From the NCBI GenBank assembly GCA_031259095.1, contig JAIRLW010000087.1, forward strand, positions 1-5,295: a DNA stretch of 5,295 bases, read 5' to 3'. The translations under genes were made by a program, and so were the position numbers. The stretch's first letter is position 1. Each line of letters opens with the position of its first letter. This stretch comes from Planctomycetaceae bacterium (GTDB lineage Bacteria; Planctomycetota; Planctomycetia; Pirellulales; Thermoguttaceae). The notes beneath the pieces were generated by a model. That model ran no database searches. It had not been told where the DNA came from and saw only the letters and a program-made list of their open reading frames with translations. Below, piece after piece: positions 1-5,088 of this stretch.

Positions 1-173
1 CGCGGATATTGAACCTTCACGTCTTGTGGTTGAAAATTCAACATCGCATCTTCTAACGGTTGTCCATCAAGTGTTACAACACCTGATACCGGAACCAGTC
101 CGCTCAAATTGGAATCAGAACAACCGGCGACACACAAAGAAACAAAAACAACAAAAAGTAAATAACGTTTCAT
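1..173 (-). CDS. Small lipoprotein with carboxypeptidase-regulatory-like (beta-sandwich) start, truncated by window edge
   Basis: The frame opens at ATG 173-171 and stays open to the left edge, giving 57 residues of an incomplete protein. It begins MKRYLLFVVFVSLCVAGC: two positive residues, a hydrophobic stretch, and a lipobox VAGC with Cys18, so it should be exported and lipidated by Lgt/LspA. After a short Ser/Asn linker comes LVPVSGVVTLDGQPLEDAML, the opening strands of the small carboxypeptidase-regulatory-like (transthyretin-like) domain common in planctomycete lipoproteins. Such lipoproteins are frequently found directly downstream of DUF1559 genes, as here, though the 340-bp gap with its hairpins argues against tight co-translation. 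No convincing Shine-Dalgarno sequence is visible before the ATG. Function unknown; a role at the cell surface together with the DUF1559 protein is inference. Confidence 0.85.
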   Translation of the reverse strand, partial: MKRYLLFVVFVSLCVAGCSDSNLSGLVPVSGVVTLDGQPLEDAMLNFQPQDVKVQYP

Positions 174-209
174 AATAATTGTTTTGGTAAAAGATTAAAA
201 TTTGGTAAG

Positions 210-235
210 TATTCCAACTAATTATTCCAACTACT
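210..235. repeat. Two tandem copies of a 13-bp unit
   Basis: TATTCCAACTAAT is followed directly by TATTCCAACTACT, a 13-bp direct repeat with one mismatch. It lies 37-62 bases upstream of the lipoprotein start, in the promoter/leader zone of that gene, so it could be a regulator site or simply AT-rich tandem noise. Confidence 0.5.
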
Positions 236-246
236 TGTTTCAACAA

Positions 247-426
247 ACCTCATTTCCACCTAATTTTTTTAACAAAACAACCTCAGTAGTAAAAAACGCA
301 ACATAGACCAACCTTATTGCCTTATTTACAAATCGTATTTTTAACAATAAGGTAATAAGGTTTGTATTTTTAGGGATTCATTGCTACTGAGGTTGTTTTG
401 TTTGGAAAATTAGGTAGAAATAAGGT
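247..426. repeat. 180-bp nested palindrome (two concentric inverted repeats)
   Basis: Outer arms 253-289 and 384-420 are complementary at 33 of 37 positions, including a perfect 19-bp core (271-289 with 384-402, ending CTACTGAGGTTG on the right side). Weaker pairing continues to about 247/426. Inside, a second pair of arms, 311-326 and 346-361 (AATAAGGTAATAAGGT on the right), matches at 15 of 16 positions around a 19-base loop. The whole unit would fold as a long cruciform or hairpin between the DUF1559 gene and the lipoprotein gene. It resembles a miniature inverted-repeat element, but no clear target-site duplication is visible. Confidence 0.8.
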
Positions 427-441
427 AATTAAAAGGACATG

Positions 442-482
442 ATTTTCATGACCGCCGGTCAACGGCTTGCGGTTATGAAAAT
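442..482 (-). terminator. Stem-loop downstream of the DUF1559 gene, possible terminator
   Basis: Arms ATTTTCATGACCGC (442-455) and GCGGTTATGAAAAT (469-482) pair over 14 bp, with one G-T wobble and a 13-base loop. It starts 31 bases after the DUF1559 stop in the direction of transcription. Only a short T run (about 434-431 on the minus strand) follows, nine bases beyond the stem, so it may be a weak intrinsic terminator or an mRNA 3'-end stabiliser rather than a classical terminator. Confidence 0.45.
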
Positions 483-513
483 AAACATGAACGGTTGCGG
501 CAAAATATTGCAA

Positions 514-1680
514 CTAAAATGATTTTGCTTCGCCGCCGTCTATCGACCCCAACGCGCCCCAAATACCAAACGGTGATATTCCGGTAATGTGGGAGATGTT
601 ATTGGCGGCGGTAAAGGCAGGAGCGCCAGGAGTTTCCGACTCAATCGTATCGGAAATAAAATGGACGGAACCATCCGCATACGCAACATTAACTCCGCCG
701 TTATGATAACTACTCGCGGACACTTGGACTTGTACCTGCGACGTCCAAGTTGTACTGGAAGTACTTGCCGCTGAACAATTTGGCGAGTTCGGCGGAAGTA
801 TGGCGCTGAACATACTAATCGTTGGTCCGCCATAATGAGCGGCACGTCCTAATCCGCCTTTAATCGTATCACTTGAATCAAATCCATTTTTATAGGTTAA
901 ACAAGTTTTAGGATTCGTTGTTACTGAGTTGGAAGTACCAAGCCGTAATGAACCCTTAAAAATTCCGGTTGCTCCTTCGTTTGTGTCTTTATTAGAAGAT
1001 GCGGTACAACGTTCACCGAATATAATTGTGTTACTTAATCCATCAGGAACACTTGCAATATTCTTTTTTGCGTCTTCCGTATTATTTTGATACGAAAAAA
1101 ATGATCGGAGGAACTTATCTTTATAAGGTGAAGTTGTACTGCCGTTAGGGTGTGAAGATGCAATACGGTCTCCCGCAGAGGCGGCATAACTGCAAGTTGC
1201 GGAATTTTTCAAAAAAACGTAACTATCAGCAGCGCCTGTATCAGGAACGTCATTGGCATTTCCATCCGAAGGACAAATTAACGCCGAAATTTTTTTGCCG
1301 TAAGCACGATAACGAACGTCATTTCCATCGGCATTGGCAGTCAACGTGTTTACTGCCGCAGTGTAACCTGTCGTAACAGGATTAGGGTAAAGCGCCATCA
1401 CCTCGTCATATCGGGCGGATTGTTCCAAGAATGGATATAACCAAAAGACAGGACCGTAATTAAGACGACCAGATTGTCCTAAATCGGTGATTGGCGGAGT
1501 TGAATCTTTAACATCGTAGAAGTTGTGAGTGGCGAGAGCGAGTTGTTTGAGATGGTTCGTACACTGCATTCGCTGTGCGGCGCCGCGTGCGGCTTGAACG
1601 GCTGGTAACAGAAGAGCGATTAACATGCCGATAATCGCAATCACGACAAGAAGTTCTACAAGAGTAAAACCCCTTCGATT
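514..1680 (-). CDS. DUF1559 / H-X9-DG prepilin-like protein, main reading frame (start lost to an upstream frameshift)
   Basis: This frame encodes [18 protein letters not shown] at its start: a type IV prepilin cleavage/methylation motif (cleavage after Gly, Phe+1, Glu+5) running into a hydrophobic helix that ends [10 protein letters not shown]. Counting from the GTG at 1644 (376 residues), family landmarks follow: [13 protein letters not shown] (26-38), CPSD (124-127), [12 protein letters not shown] (201-212), the H-X9-DG motif with His314 and Asp324-Gly325 in [11 protein letters not shown], and the C-terminal [11 protein letters not shown]. This is DUF1559/SBP_bac_10, a family of unknown function greatly expanded in Planctomycetota and thought to be exported by a type II secretion/type IV pilin-like route. 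The frame is open back only to a TAG at 1704-1702, with no ATG or GTG before the prepilin motif. The GTG at 1644 would cut the motif in half, so I do not accept it as the true start. A one-base change in the adjacent G12 tract connects the frame to the well-initiated 1840 start. Confidence 0.93.
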   Translation of the reverse strand, partial: NRRGFTLVELLVVIAIIGMLIALLLPAVQAARGAAQRMQCTNHLKQLALATHNFYDVKDSTPPITDLGQSGRLNYGPVFWLYPFLEQSARYDEVMALYPNPVTTGYTAAVNTLTANADGNDVRYRAYGKKISALICPSDGNANDVPDTGAADSYVFLKNSATCSYAASAGDRIASSHPNGSTTSPYKDKFLRSFFSYQNNTEDAKKNIASVPDGLSNTIIFGERCTASSNKDTNEGATGIFKGSLRLGTSNSVTTNPKTCLTYKNGFDSSDTIKGGLGRAAHYGGPTISMFSAILPPNSPNCSAASTSSTTWTSQVQVQVSASSYHNGGVNVAYADGSVHFISDTIESETPGAPAFTAANNISHITGISPFGIWGALGSIDGGEAKSF

Positions 1681-1840
1681 ACCTAGCCCCCCCCCCCCTT
1701 CCTAAATTAACATTTGTCTGCGGCAACGGAAGCGACAGGTTTTCCAGCGAAAACGCTGAACGTAAACTCAGTACAGTCAAGCCGATCAGTGTGAAAACTG
1801 CTTGTCCGAACAGGTTCAAAAAATTTAACAAGGTGAACAT
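1679..1840 (-). CDS. 5' portion of the DUF1559 gene, out of frame by one base (53 codons as read)
   Basis: ATG at 1840-1838 is preceded by a strong Shine-Dalgarno sequence, AGGAAAGGA at 1855-1847, six bases from the start. It opens [20 protein letters not shown], a hydrophobic segment, then a Ser/Leu/Pro-rich linker ending NLGRGGGAR and a TAA at 1681-1679 that overlaps the prepilin codons. The Gly codons come from a run of 12 G (1698-1687). With 11 G the frame would read [20 protein letters not shown] and continue to the DUF1559 stop, a single 441-residue protein. I therefore read this as the real N-terminal part of the DUF1559 gene, not an independent peptide. As read, it would be a 53-residue peptide with one possible membrane segment. 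The frame extends further upstream to a TTG at 1996, but that start has no good ribosome binding site and runs through leader repeats. Confidence 0.7.
   Translation of the reverse strand: MFTLLNFLNLFGQAVFTLIGLTVLSLRSAFSLENLSLPLPQTNVNLGRGGGAR
1687..1698 (-). repeat. G12 homopolymer tract (C12 on the + strand) at the frame break
   Basis: Twelve consecutive G on the coding strand sit between the initiating frame and the prepilin/DUF1559 frame. Eleven or fourteen G restore one continuous frame; twelve or thirteen give truncation. Tracts of this length are prone to replication and transcription slippage, and also to sequencing error. Confidence 0.97.
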
Positions 1841-1846
1841 AGGTTG

Positions 1847-1855
1847 TCCTTTCCT
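1847..1855 (-). promoter_or_regulatory. Ribosome binding site that fixes the 1840 start
   Basis: AGGAAAGGA on the minus strand, with the AAAGGA part six bases from ATG 1840. It is the best Shine-Dalgarno match before the DUF1559 gene, and its position upstream of the G12 tract shows that translation enters in the other frame. Confidence 0.75.
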
Positions 1856-1937
1856 AAAAAGTGTTTGAATGTTTTTGGCAACACGCCAAAAAACAAATTG
1901 TGCAAAATTCATGCCATATCGAAAAAAAGAGCAAAAA

Positions 1938-2014
1938 CCGTGATATTGCCGGATAAAATCCTCGTTTGGATAAAACCGTGATATTTCACGGCTCAACTAT
2001 AGATAATATCACGG
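1938..2014 (-). promoter_or_regulatory. Leader region with repeated CCGTGATAT elements
   Basis: On the minus strand CCGTGATATT (2014-2005) is followed by the palindrome CCGTGAAATATCACGG (1991-1976) and by AATATCACGG (1947-1938). The first unit can pair with the third, or with half of the palindrome, or the palindrome can fold on itself (6-bp stem, 4-base loop). These are mutually exclusive pairings. Two copies of GGATAAAA (+ strand, 1951-1958 and 1968-1975) sit between them. The arrangement fits either an operator cluster or a switchable RNA leader 100-175 bases ahead of the start codon. Confidence 0.5.
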
Positions 2015-2108
2015 CAAGATAAGTAAAAAAGTGTCCTGTTCTATTAGGAATGTTAAGCGTTGAAAAAAAAAAGATACTCGTTACTGTGGTGCAAAAAATA
2101 TCAGAGCG

Positions 2109-2128
2109 TTCACAGACTAGCATGTGAA
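2109..2128. promoter_or_regulatory. Interrupted palindrome at the predicted transcript 5' end
   Basis: TTCACA and TGTGAA (2109-2114, 2123-2128) are perfect 6-bp arms around eight bases, starting about three bases after the transcription start expected from the TATAAT at 2143-2138. It could be a 5'-terminal mRNA-protecting stem-loop or an operator overlapping the start site. Confidence 0.4.
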
Positions 2129-2137
2129 TTTCCGCAT

Positions 2138-2195
2138 ATTATAGTAAATCTGAAATGTTAAGCAAATATTAAGATTGTGTTAAGGTTGCGCTAAG
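2138..2195 (-). promoter_or_regulatory. Candidate activator-dependent promoter: four 11-bp repeats plus TATAAT
   Basis: Reading the minus strand, four units follow each other with no gaps: CTTAGCGCAAC (2195-2185), CTTAACACAAT (2184-2174), CTTAATATTTG (2173-2163), CTTAACATTTC (2162-2152). Eight bases later comes a perfect -10 box TATAAT (2143-2138). There is no TTGACA-like -35 at the usual 17-base spacing; the repeats occupy that place. An 11-bp direct-repeat period with TTAACA-type half-sites, roughly -21 to -64 from the expected start near 2131, is the layout known for PhoB/PhoP (OmpR-family) response regulators, especially Bacillus PhoP boxes. It points towards the DUF1559 gene, giving a leader of about 290 nt. 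The repeats and -10 box are directly seen; the regulator family is inference. Confidence 0.6.
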
Positions 2196-2380
2196 TTTTA
2201 ATTTTTTTTTTCCGACAACCAAATTTTCTAAATTCAAACACATCTAAAAAATTCCGCAAGGGGGGAACTCGGAAAATAAAGAAATTTTTCTAGCGTTTAT
2301 GGACAGATTGTTAAAATGGGTAAAAATTTTTCAGATTGTTTCGGCATTTTGTGAGATAATGATTCACGTCAAAAATCCAA

Positions 2381-2556
2381 TTGGGAATCTCTAAAAATAT
2401 CGTTTGCCAAAAGATTTTTAATCAATTGATATTATCCCTAATGTCCCTAAAGTCTCTATAAAAAGGGACATTAGGGACAGTTGGGACTTAGGAACAAATG
2501 ATGTTGATTTTTCATAAAACGTTGTGGTGAAAAAACAAATTTTTAGAGATTCCCAA
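2381..2556. mobile_element. 176-bp MITE-like element with perfect 18-bp terminal inverted repeats
   Basis: TTGGGAATCTCTAAAAAT (2381-2398) is the exact reverse complement of 2539-2556. In between lies a second perfect palindrome, TCCCTAATGTCCCT (2435-2448) with AGGGACATTAGGGA (2464-2477), around a 15-base loop. A GGGAC-repeat run (2465-2492) overlaps its right arm. There is no coding capacity and no transposase. No target-site duplication is obvious. The right end lies 10 bases past the stop codon of the cysteine-rich gene, so in that transcript it would form a structured 3' end and may act as a terminator. Confidence 0.65.
2465..2492 (+). repeat. GGGAC-type short repeats (three GGG runs plus GG)
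   Basis: GGGACATTA, GGGACAGTT and GGGACTTA follow one another at a 9-base period, then GGAAC. This is a near-match to a G-quadruplex pattern, on the template strand of the minus-strand genes. A second such run lies at 4066-4095. Confidence 0.7.
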
Positions 2557-2566
2557 GTATATCTGT

Positions 2567-3661
2567 TTACGTTACTGGAATATTGGAACGTAACGGCGGT
2601 ACCGAATTGGAGTCCGGCGCGTCAAGAAGCGGACGGCGTTGTAATTTCGGTTCCGTTTCAGGTTCTTTTTCGTTGTCGCGAAATATGGACGGCGGTTCGT
2701 CATCTAAGAGCCTGTTGACGGTACGATTCTGTAACGTATTCGATTCTCGTTCGTTTTGACGGATTTCAGCATCCTGAATCTGGTTGGAACTTTTTTTCAT
2801 CTCCTCTAGCGACAGACTCGTTCCTTTCGGATCCAAGTTTTTCGTAACATTACAAATATCCTGAGTACAGGCGCAAGGATTTTTGTTGCAAAACTTGCAG
2901 GTGTATGCGAAAGGAACCTGACCGGCAAAACCGGGTTGATCACATTCGCACGGGTCTTTATGGCACAACGGACAAGACCAACGGAATGAAAACGGACGCG
3001 CATAACCCGCAAAAAGTGACGGATTCCAATGCGGTCGGTAATAAGGCGCCGGATTATAGTACACTGGAAATTTTCTCGCTCCATTATTGTACATGTCAAG
3101 AAGCGGACGCGGAATAACCGACAAAAATCGCGGTTCTTTATACGGGTTGAACTCGCCGCGCCGTCCAAAACCGTCATCGGCATGTTCACACGGATCGCTT
3201 CGGTGTTCACGGCAAGCATCGCAGGTTCCGCATGGCTCATCGCCGGCGGTTAAATCGCAAGAGTTCGGCATATTTTGGCTGCGCGGCTGAACACAATGTC
3301 GGCACAATGTCTTTTCGCACGGAAAACCCGCCTGACACATTTTACATTGACCACAAGGAGTTTTAGGATTTTCGTCACAGAGCGGACAGGTTTTCGGTTC
3401 AAACCCTTCGATTTCCTGATCGCATTGATCTTCGGCAATCCGGCGGCGACGTTCCGTTTCGGAAATCTTGGCGTAACGATCACGCTGAACCGCACCGGAC
3501 GTTTTACCCTGAATAAATTTCGGCTTCACGCCAACCGTTTTCGGATTCGGATACGAAAACGAACTTGTCGGAATTTCGTGACCGGAAACTCCTTGCATAA
3601 ACAAAAAAATCAAAACGAAAAACACTAAACTAATTTTCAGATTGTTGCAACGAAAAAACAT
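2567..3661 (-). CDS. Secreted cysteine-rich protein with repeated CxxC modules, function unknown
   Basis: 364 residues. ATG 3661-3659 has an excellent ribosome binding site, AAGGAG, six bases upstream. Residues 8-27 form a hydrophobic signal peptide ending MQGVSG, so it is exported. I do not recognise a family. There are 24 Cys. A first cluster (residues 80-158) contains CPLCDENPKTPCGQC, CKMC, CRHC and CGTCDAC. Two later modules have identical spacing C-x2-C-x4-C-x-C: CPLCHKDPCEC (230-240) and CKFCNKNPCAC (255-265). Between the clusters lies a Tyr/Pro/Arg-rich stretch (about 171-228), and the tail (271-364) is Cys-free, charged and rich in Glu, Asn, Arg and Pro, probably disordered. The modules look like zinc-knuckle or disulfide-rich repeats. 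Outside the cytoplasm, disulfide cross-linking or metal binding are both plausible, and planctomycete envelopes are known to be rich in cysteine-containing protein. No clear promoter was found upstream. Confidence 0.85.
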   Translation of the reverse strand: MFFRCNNLKISLVFFVLIFLFMQGVSGHEIPTSSFSYPNPKTVGVKPKFIQGKTSGAVQRDRYAKISETERRRRIAEDQCDQEIEGFEPKTCPLCDENPKTPCGQCKMCQAGFPCEKTLCRHCVQPRSQNMPNSCDLTAGDEPCGTCDACREHRSDPCEHADDGFGRRGEFNPYKEPRFLSVIPRPLLDMYNNGARKFPVYYNPAPYYRPHWNPSLFAGYARPFSFRWSCPLCHKDPCECDQPGFAGQVPFAYTCKFCNKNPCACTQDICNVTKNLDPKGTSLSLEEMKKSSNQIQDAEIRQNERESNTLQNRTVNRLLDDEPPSIFRDNEKEPETEPKLQRRPLLDAPDSNSVPPLRSNIPVT

Positions 3662-3956
3662 GAGATTCTCCTTAAATCGTAAAATATTCTTTTATATTTC
3701 CGCTCAATAATATTTTTCCAAAGCGTTCAAAACACAACGGAATTTTGTTTCTGCGGGACAAACAGATTGATGATCACCAATATTCGTGAACATCGAAACG
3801 CGATTGCAATATCATAGGTTGCTTTTTGGCGCTGTGCCGCCGGATTATAGAATTTCCAGAAAATAAATTTTTTCTTCAAACAGATAATCGCTAAAATCGT
3901 TAAAATCCGTTTCTTTTTCAGCAATTTTTCGTATTGTCTGGAAAACAACCTAGAAC

Positions 3957-4100
3957 CTCTAAAAATACCTGACTATTTCCTAAACACAACTTCGATTGAT
4001 GATTCAAAAATCATTCGTCCCTTTTGGCTCTAATCGTCCTTTAGTCCCAAAGTTTAGAGTCAGAAGGGATTTAGGGACGTCAGGGACAAATTGGGACAAA
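3957..4100. repeat. GGGAC-repeat element with imperfect central palindrome (possible diverged relative of the 2381-2556 element)
   Basis: It begins with CTCTAAAAATA (3957-3967), identical to part of the left inverted repeat at 2389-2399. C-rich TCCC-type units (4018-4047) then face G-rich units (4066-4095), pairing imperfectly as in the other element: CGTCCTTTAGTCCC against GGGATTTAGGGACG matches at 11 of 14 positions. No right-hand terminal repeat was found, so it is either truncated or only partly related. Confidence 0.45.
4066..4095 (+). other. Predicted G-quadruplex motif
   Basis: Four GGG runs (4066-4068, 4074-4076, 4083-4085, 4093-4095) are separated by 5, 6 and 7 bases, satisfying the G3+N1-7 pattern. 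It lies 58 bases beyond the frr stop codon, on the template strand for frr transcription, where a folded quadruplex could impede RNA polymerase. Confidence 0.6.
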
Positions 4101-4152
4101 TAATTCTGTGATTAAAAAAACGCACATGCGGCACAAACCACACATCACCAAT

Positions 4153-4713
4153 TCACGAATCAAGGACGTCTTTTTCTCTATTTTTGGCTAATTCGTTGGT
4201 TTCGTCTTCATATTTTTTCGTTAATTTTTGAATTTCCTCTTTTGTTTCGTCGCGGATATCTTCGGAGAATATTTTATTTTTTTCCGATTGTTCCGCGATT
4301 TTATTACCGTCGCGCCGGACGTTTCGGATGGCAACTTTGGCTTCTTCGCAAAGTTCATGAATTCGTGTTACCATTTTTTGACGGACTTCTTTGGAAAGCG
4401 GCGGAATATTGATCCGAATCACACGACCATCATTGTTCGGCGTGTAACCGAAATCGGAAACAATAATTGCTTTTTCAATATCTTTAAGAGTGACGGTATC
4501 GAATGGGCGAATAACAATTTGGTTCGGTTCAGGACACGCAACCGTTGCAATCGTTTTAAGCGGACACGGGGAACCGTAAGCATCAACTTTAATCGAATCA
4601 ACCAATCCGGGATTGGCGCGACCGGTTCGGATTCCGGTCAGATTTTGTTTCAATTTTGCGACCGCTTTTTCCATCCGGTCTTCAACATCCAACAGAATTT
4701 CATCGGCTTCCAT
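4153..4713 (-). CDS. frr: Ribosome recycling factor (RRF)
   Basis: 186 residues, the normal length for bacterial RRF (185 in E. coli). With EF-G, RRF splits the post-termination 70S ribosome in the cytoplasm. Domain I helices occupy residues 1-29 and about 106-186 as the three-helix bundle. Domain II (about 31-104) contains GRANPGLVD (31-39), DAYGSPCPL (44-52), NQIVIRPFD (64-72) and FGYTPNNDGRVIRINIPPL (88-106). The conserved basic patch AIRNVRRDGNK (128-138) supplies the arginines used in ribosome contact. ATG 4713 is supported by AAAGGA seven to eight bases upstream. frr usually follows pyrH and tsf, but here more than 580 bases upstream hold no gene, so it appears to stand alone. No truncation or missing key residue. 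Identification is secure. Confidence 0.98.
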   Translation of the reverse strand: MEADEILLDVEDRMEKAVAKLKQNLTGIRTGRANPGLVDSIKVDAYGSPCPLKTIATVACPEPNQIVIRPFDTVTLKDIEKAIIVSDFGYTPNNDGRVIRINIPPLSKEVRQKMVTRIHELCEEAKVAIRNVRRDGNKIAEQSEKNKIFSEDIRDETKEEIQKLTKKYEDETNELAKNREKDVLDS

Positions 4714-4945
4714 AAATTATCCTTTCAAAAAATAATCAAATTAACTGTATTAACTATAACGATTAGGTTTTCGGATCATACCATTGTCCCGAATGCAACA
4801 CGCCATGTTTAACGTAACAATGTTCGCATCACAGACTCGTTTCCGCAAAAGAATAATCAATATAACATGTTCGACTGATTAGTTCAATAGATAGGACAAC
4901 GATCATTTTCTGATTATTTCATATTTTGGAAGGATAATCGTCTAT

Positions 4946-4992
4946 ATCAAAAAATCAAGAGGTAGGCGATGTTTCGCCTGAAATTTTTTGAT
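4946..4992. terminator. Bidirectional terminator-like stem-loop
   Basis: AGGCGA (4964-4969) pairs with TCGCCT (4974-4979) around a 4-base loop, and ATCAAAAAAT (4946-4955) pairs with ATTTTTTGAT (4983-4992) outside it. A T6 run follows on each strand, four bases after the stem on + and nine on minus. No adjacent gene ends here, so its job is unclear; it may be part of the repeat element that starts at 4961. Confidence 0.4.
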
Positions 4993-5088
4993 TAATAACG
5001 TTGGCGATAGCCGACTTGACCCTGTGAACGGACGGAAATTGGAAAACCGGCTCAACCGTTGCAATCTTTCGGCGAAAGGTTGCCTACC
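4961..5088. repeat. 128-bp element with imperfect 18-bp terminal inverted repeats
   Basis: GGTAGGCGATGTTTCGCC (4961-4978) and GGCGAAAGGTTGCCTACC (5071-5088) are reverse complements at 15 of 18 positions. Each end also folds on itself: the left as AGGCGA/TCGCCT, the right within GCAATCTTTC-GGC-GAAAGGTTGC (5061-5083). The interior has AACGG (5027-5031) facing CCGTT (5056-5060). Nothing in it resembles tRNA, SRP RNA, RNase P RNA or a riboswitch that I know. It looks like a small non-autonomous repeat or a structured RNA. Confidence 0.55.

Larger units (their letters stand above)
1841..2566. other. 725-bp non-coding region upstream of the DUF1559 gene
   Basis: I see no supported gene here on either strand. 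From right to left it holds a MITE-like element (2556-2381) and an AT-rich stretch with no recognisable feature (2380-2196). The candidate promoter with four 11-bp repeats and TATAAT follows (2195-2138), then a short stem-loop at the predicted 5' end (2128-2109), a poly-A stretch near 2066-2075, leader repeats (2014-1938) and the ribosome binding site (1855-1847). The A+T richness and many short homopolymers contrast with the coding regions. Confidence 0.7.
3662..4152. other. 490-bp gap between frr and the cysteine-rich gene
   Basis: A 73-codon minus-strand frame (3948-3727) starts with TTG, lacks a ribosome binding site and resembles no family I know, so I do not call it. The region also holds a near-palindrome centred on TGATCA (3766-3781, ATTGATGATCACCAAT) and the GGGAC element (3957-4100). 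The AAGGAG ribosome binding site of the cysteine-rich gene is at its left end (about 3668-3673). I see no convincing sigma-70 promoter or RNA gene. Confidence 0.6.

Noticed and set aside
514..1644. GTG at 1644 as the start of the DUF1559 protein
   Set aside because: It falls inside the prepilin hydrophobic helix, removing the cleavage site RRG-FTLVE, and has no ribosome binding site; the conserved motif continues in frame upstream.
1841..1996. N-terminal extension of the 1840 frame from TTG 1996
   Set aside because: Poor start codon, no Shine-Dalgarno sequence, and the extension translates through the CCGTGATAT leader repeats; ATG 1840 has a strong ribosome binding site.
2109..2128. CRP-type operator
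   Set aside because: The arms are in the opposite order to TGTGA-N6-TCACA and the spacing is eight, so it does not match the CRP consensus.
2158..2195. CRISPR-like or simple tandem array
   Set aside because: Units are only 11 bp with a conserved 4-5 base core and no spacers; regulator half-sites before a -10 box explain them better.
2806..3240. Long alternative frames on both strands within the cysteine-rich gene
   Set aside because: They overlap a gene with a signal peptide, strong ribosome binding site and patterned Cys modules, and show none of these themselves.
3727..3948. 73-codon minus-strand frame
   Set aside because: TTG start, no ribosome binding site, Lys-rich AT-driven composition and no recognisable domain.
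4228..4812. 194-codon plus-strand frame opposite frr
   Set aside because: It is the complement of the conserved frr gene; Phe/Asn-rich antisense composition and no domain.
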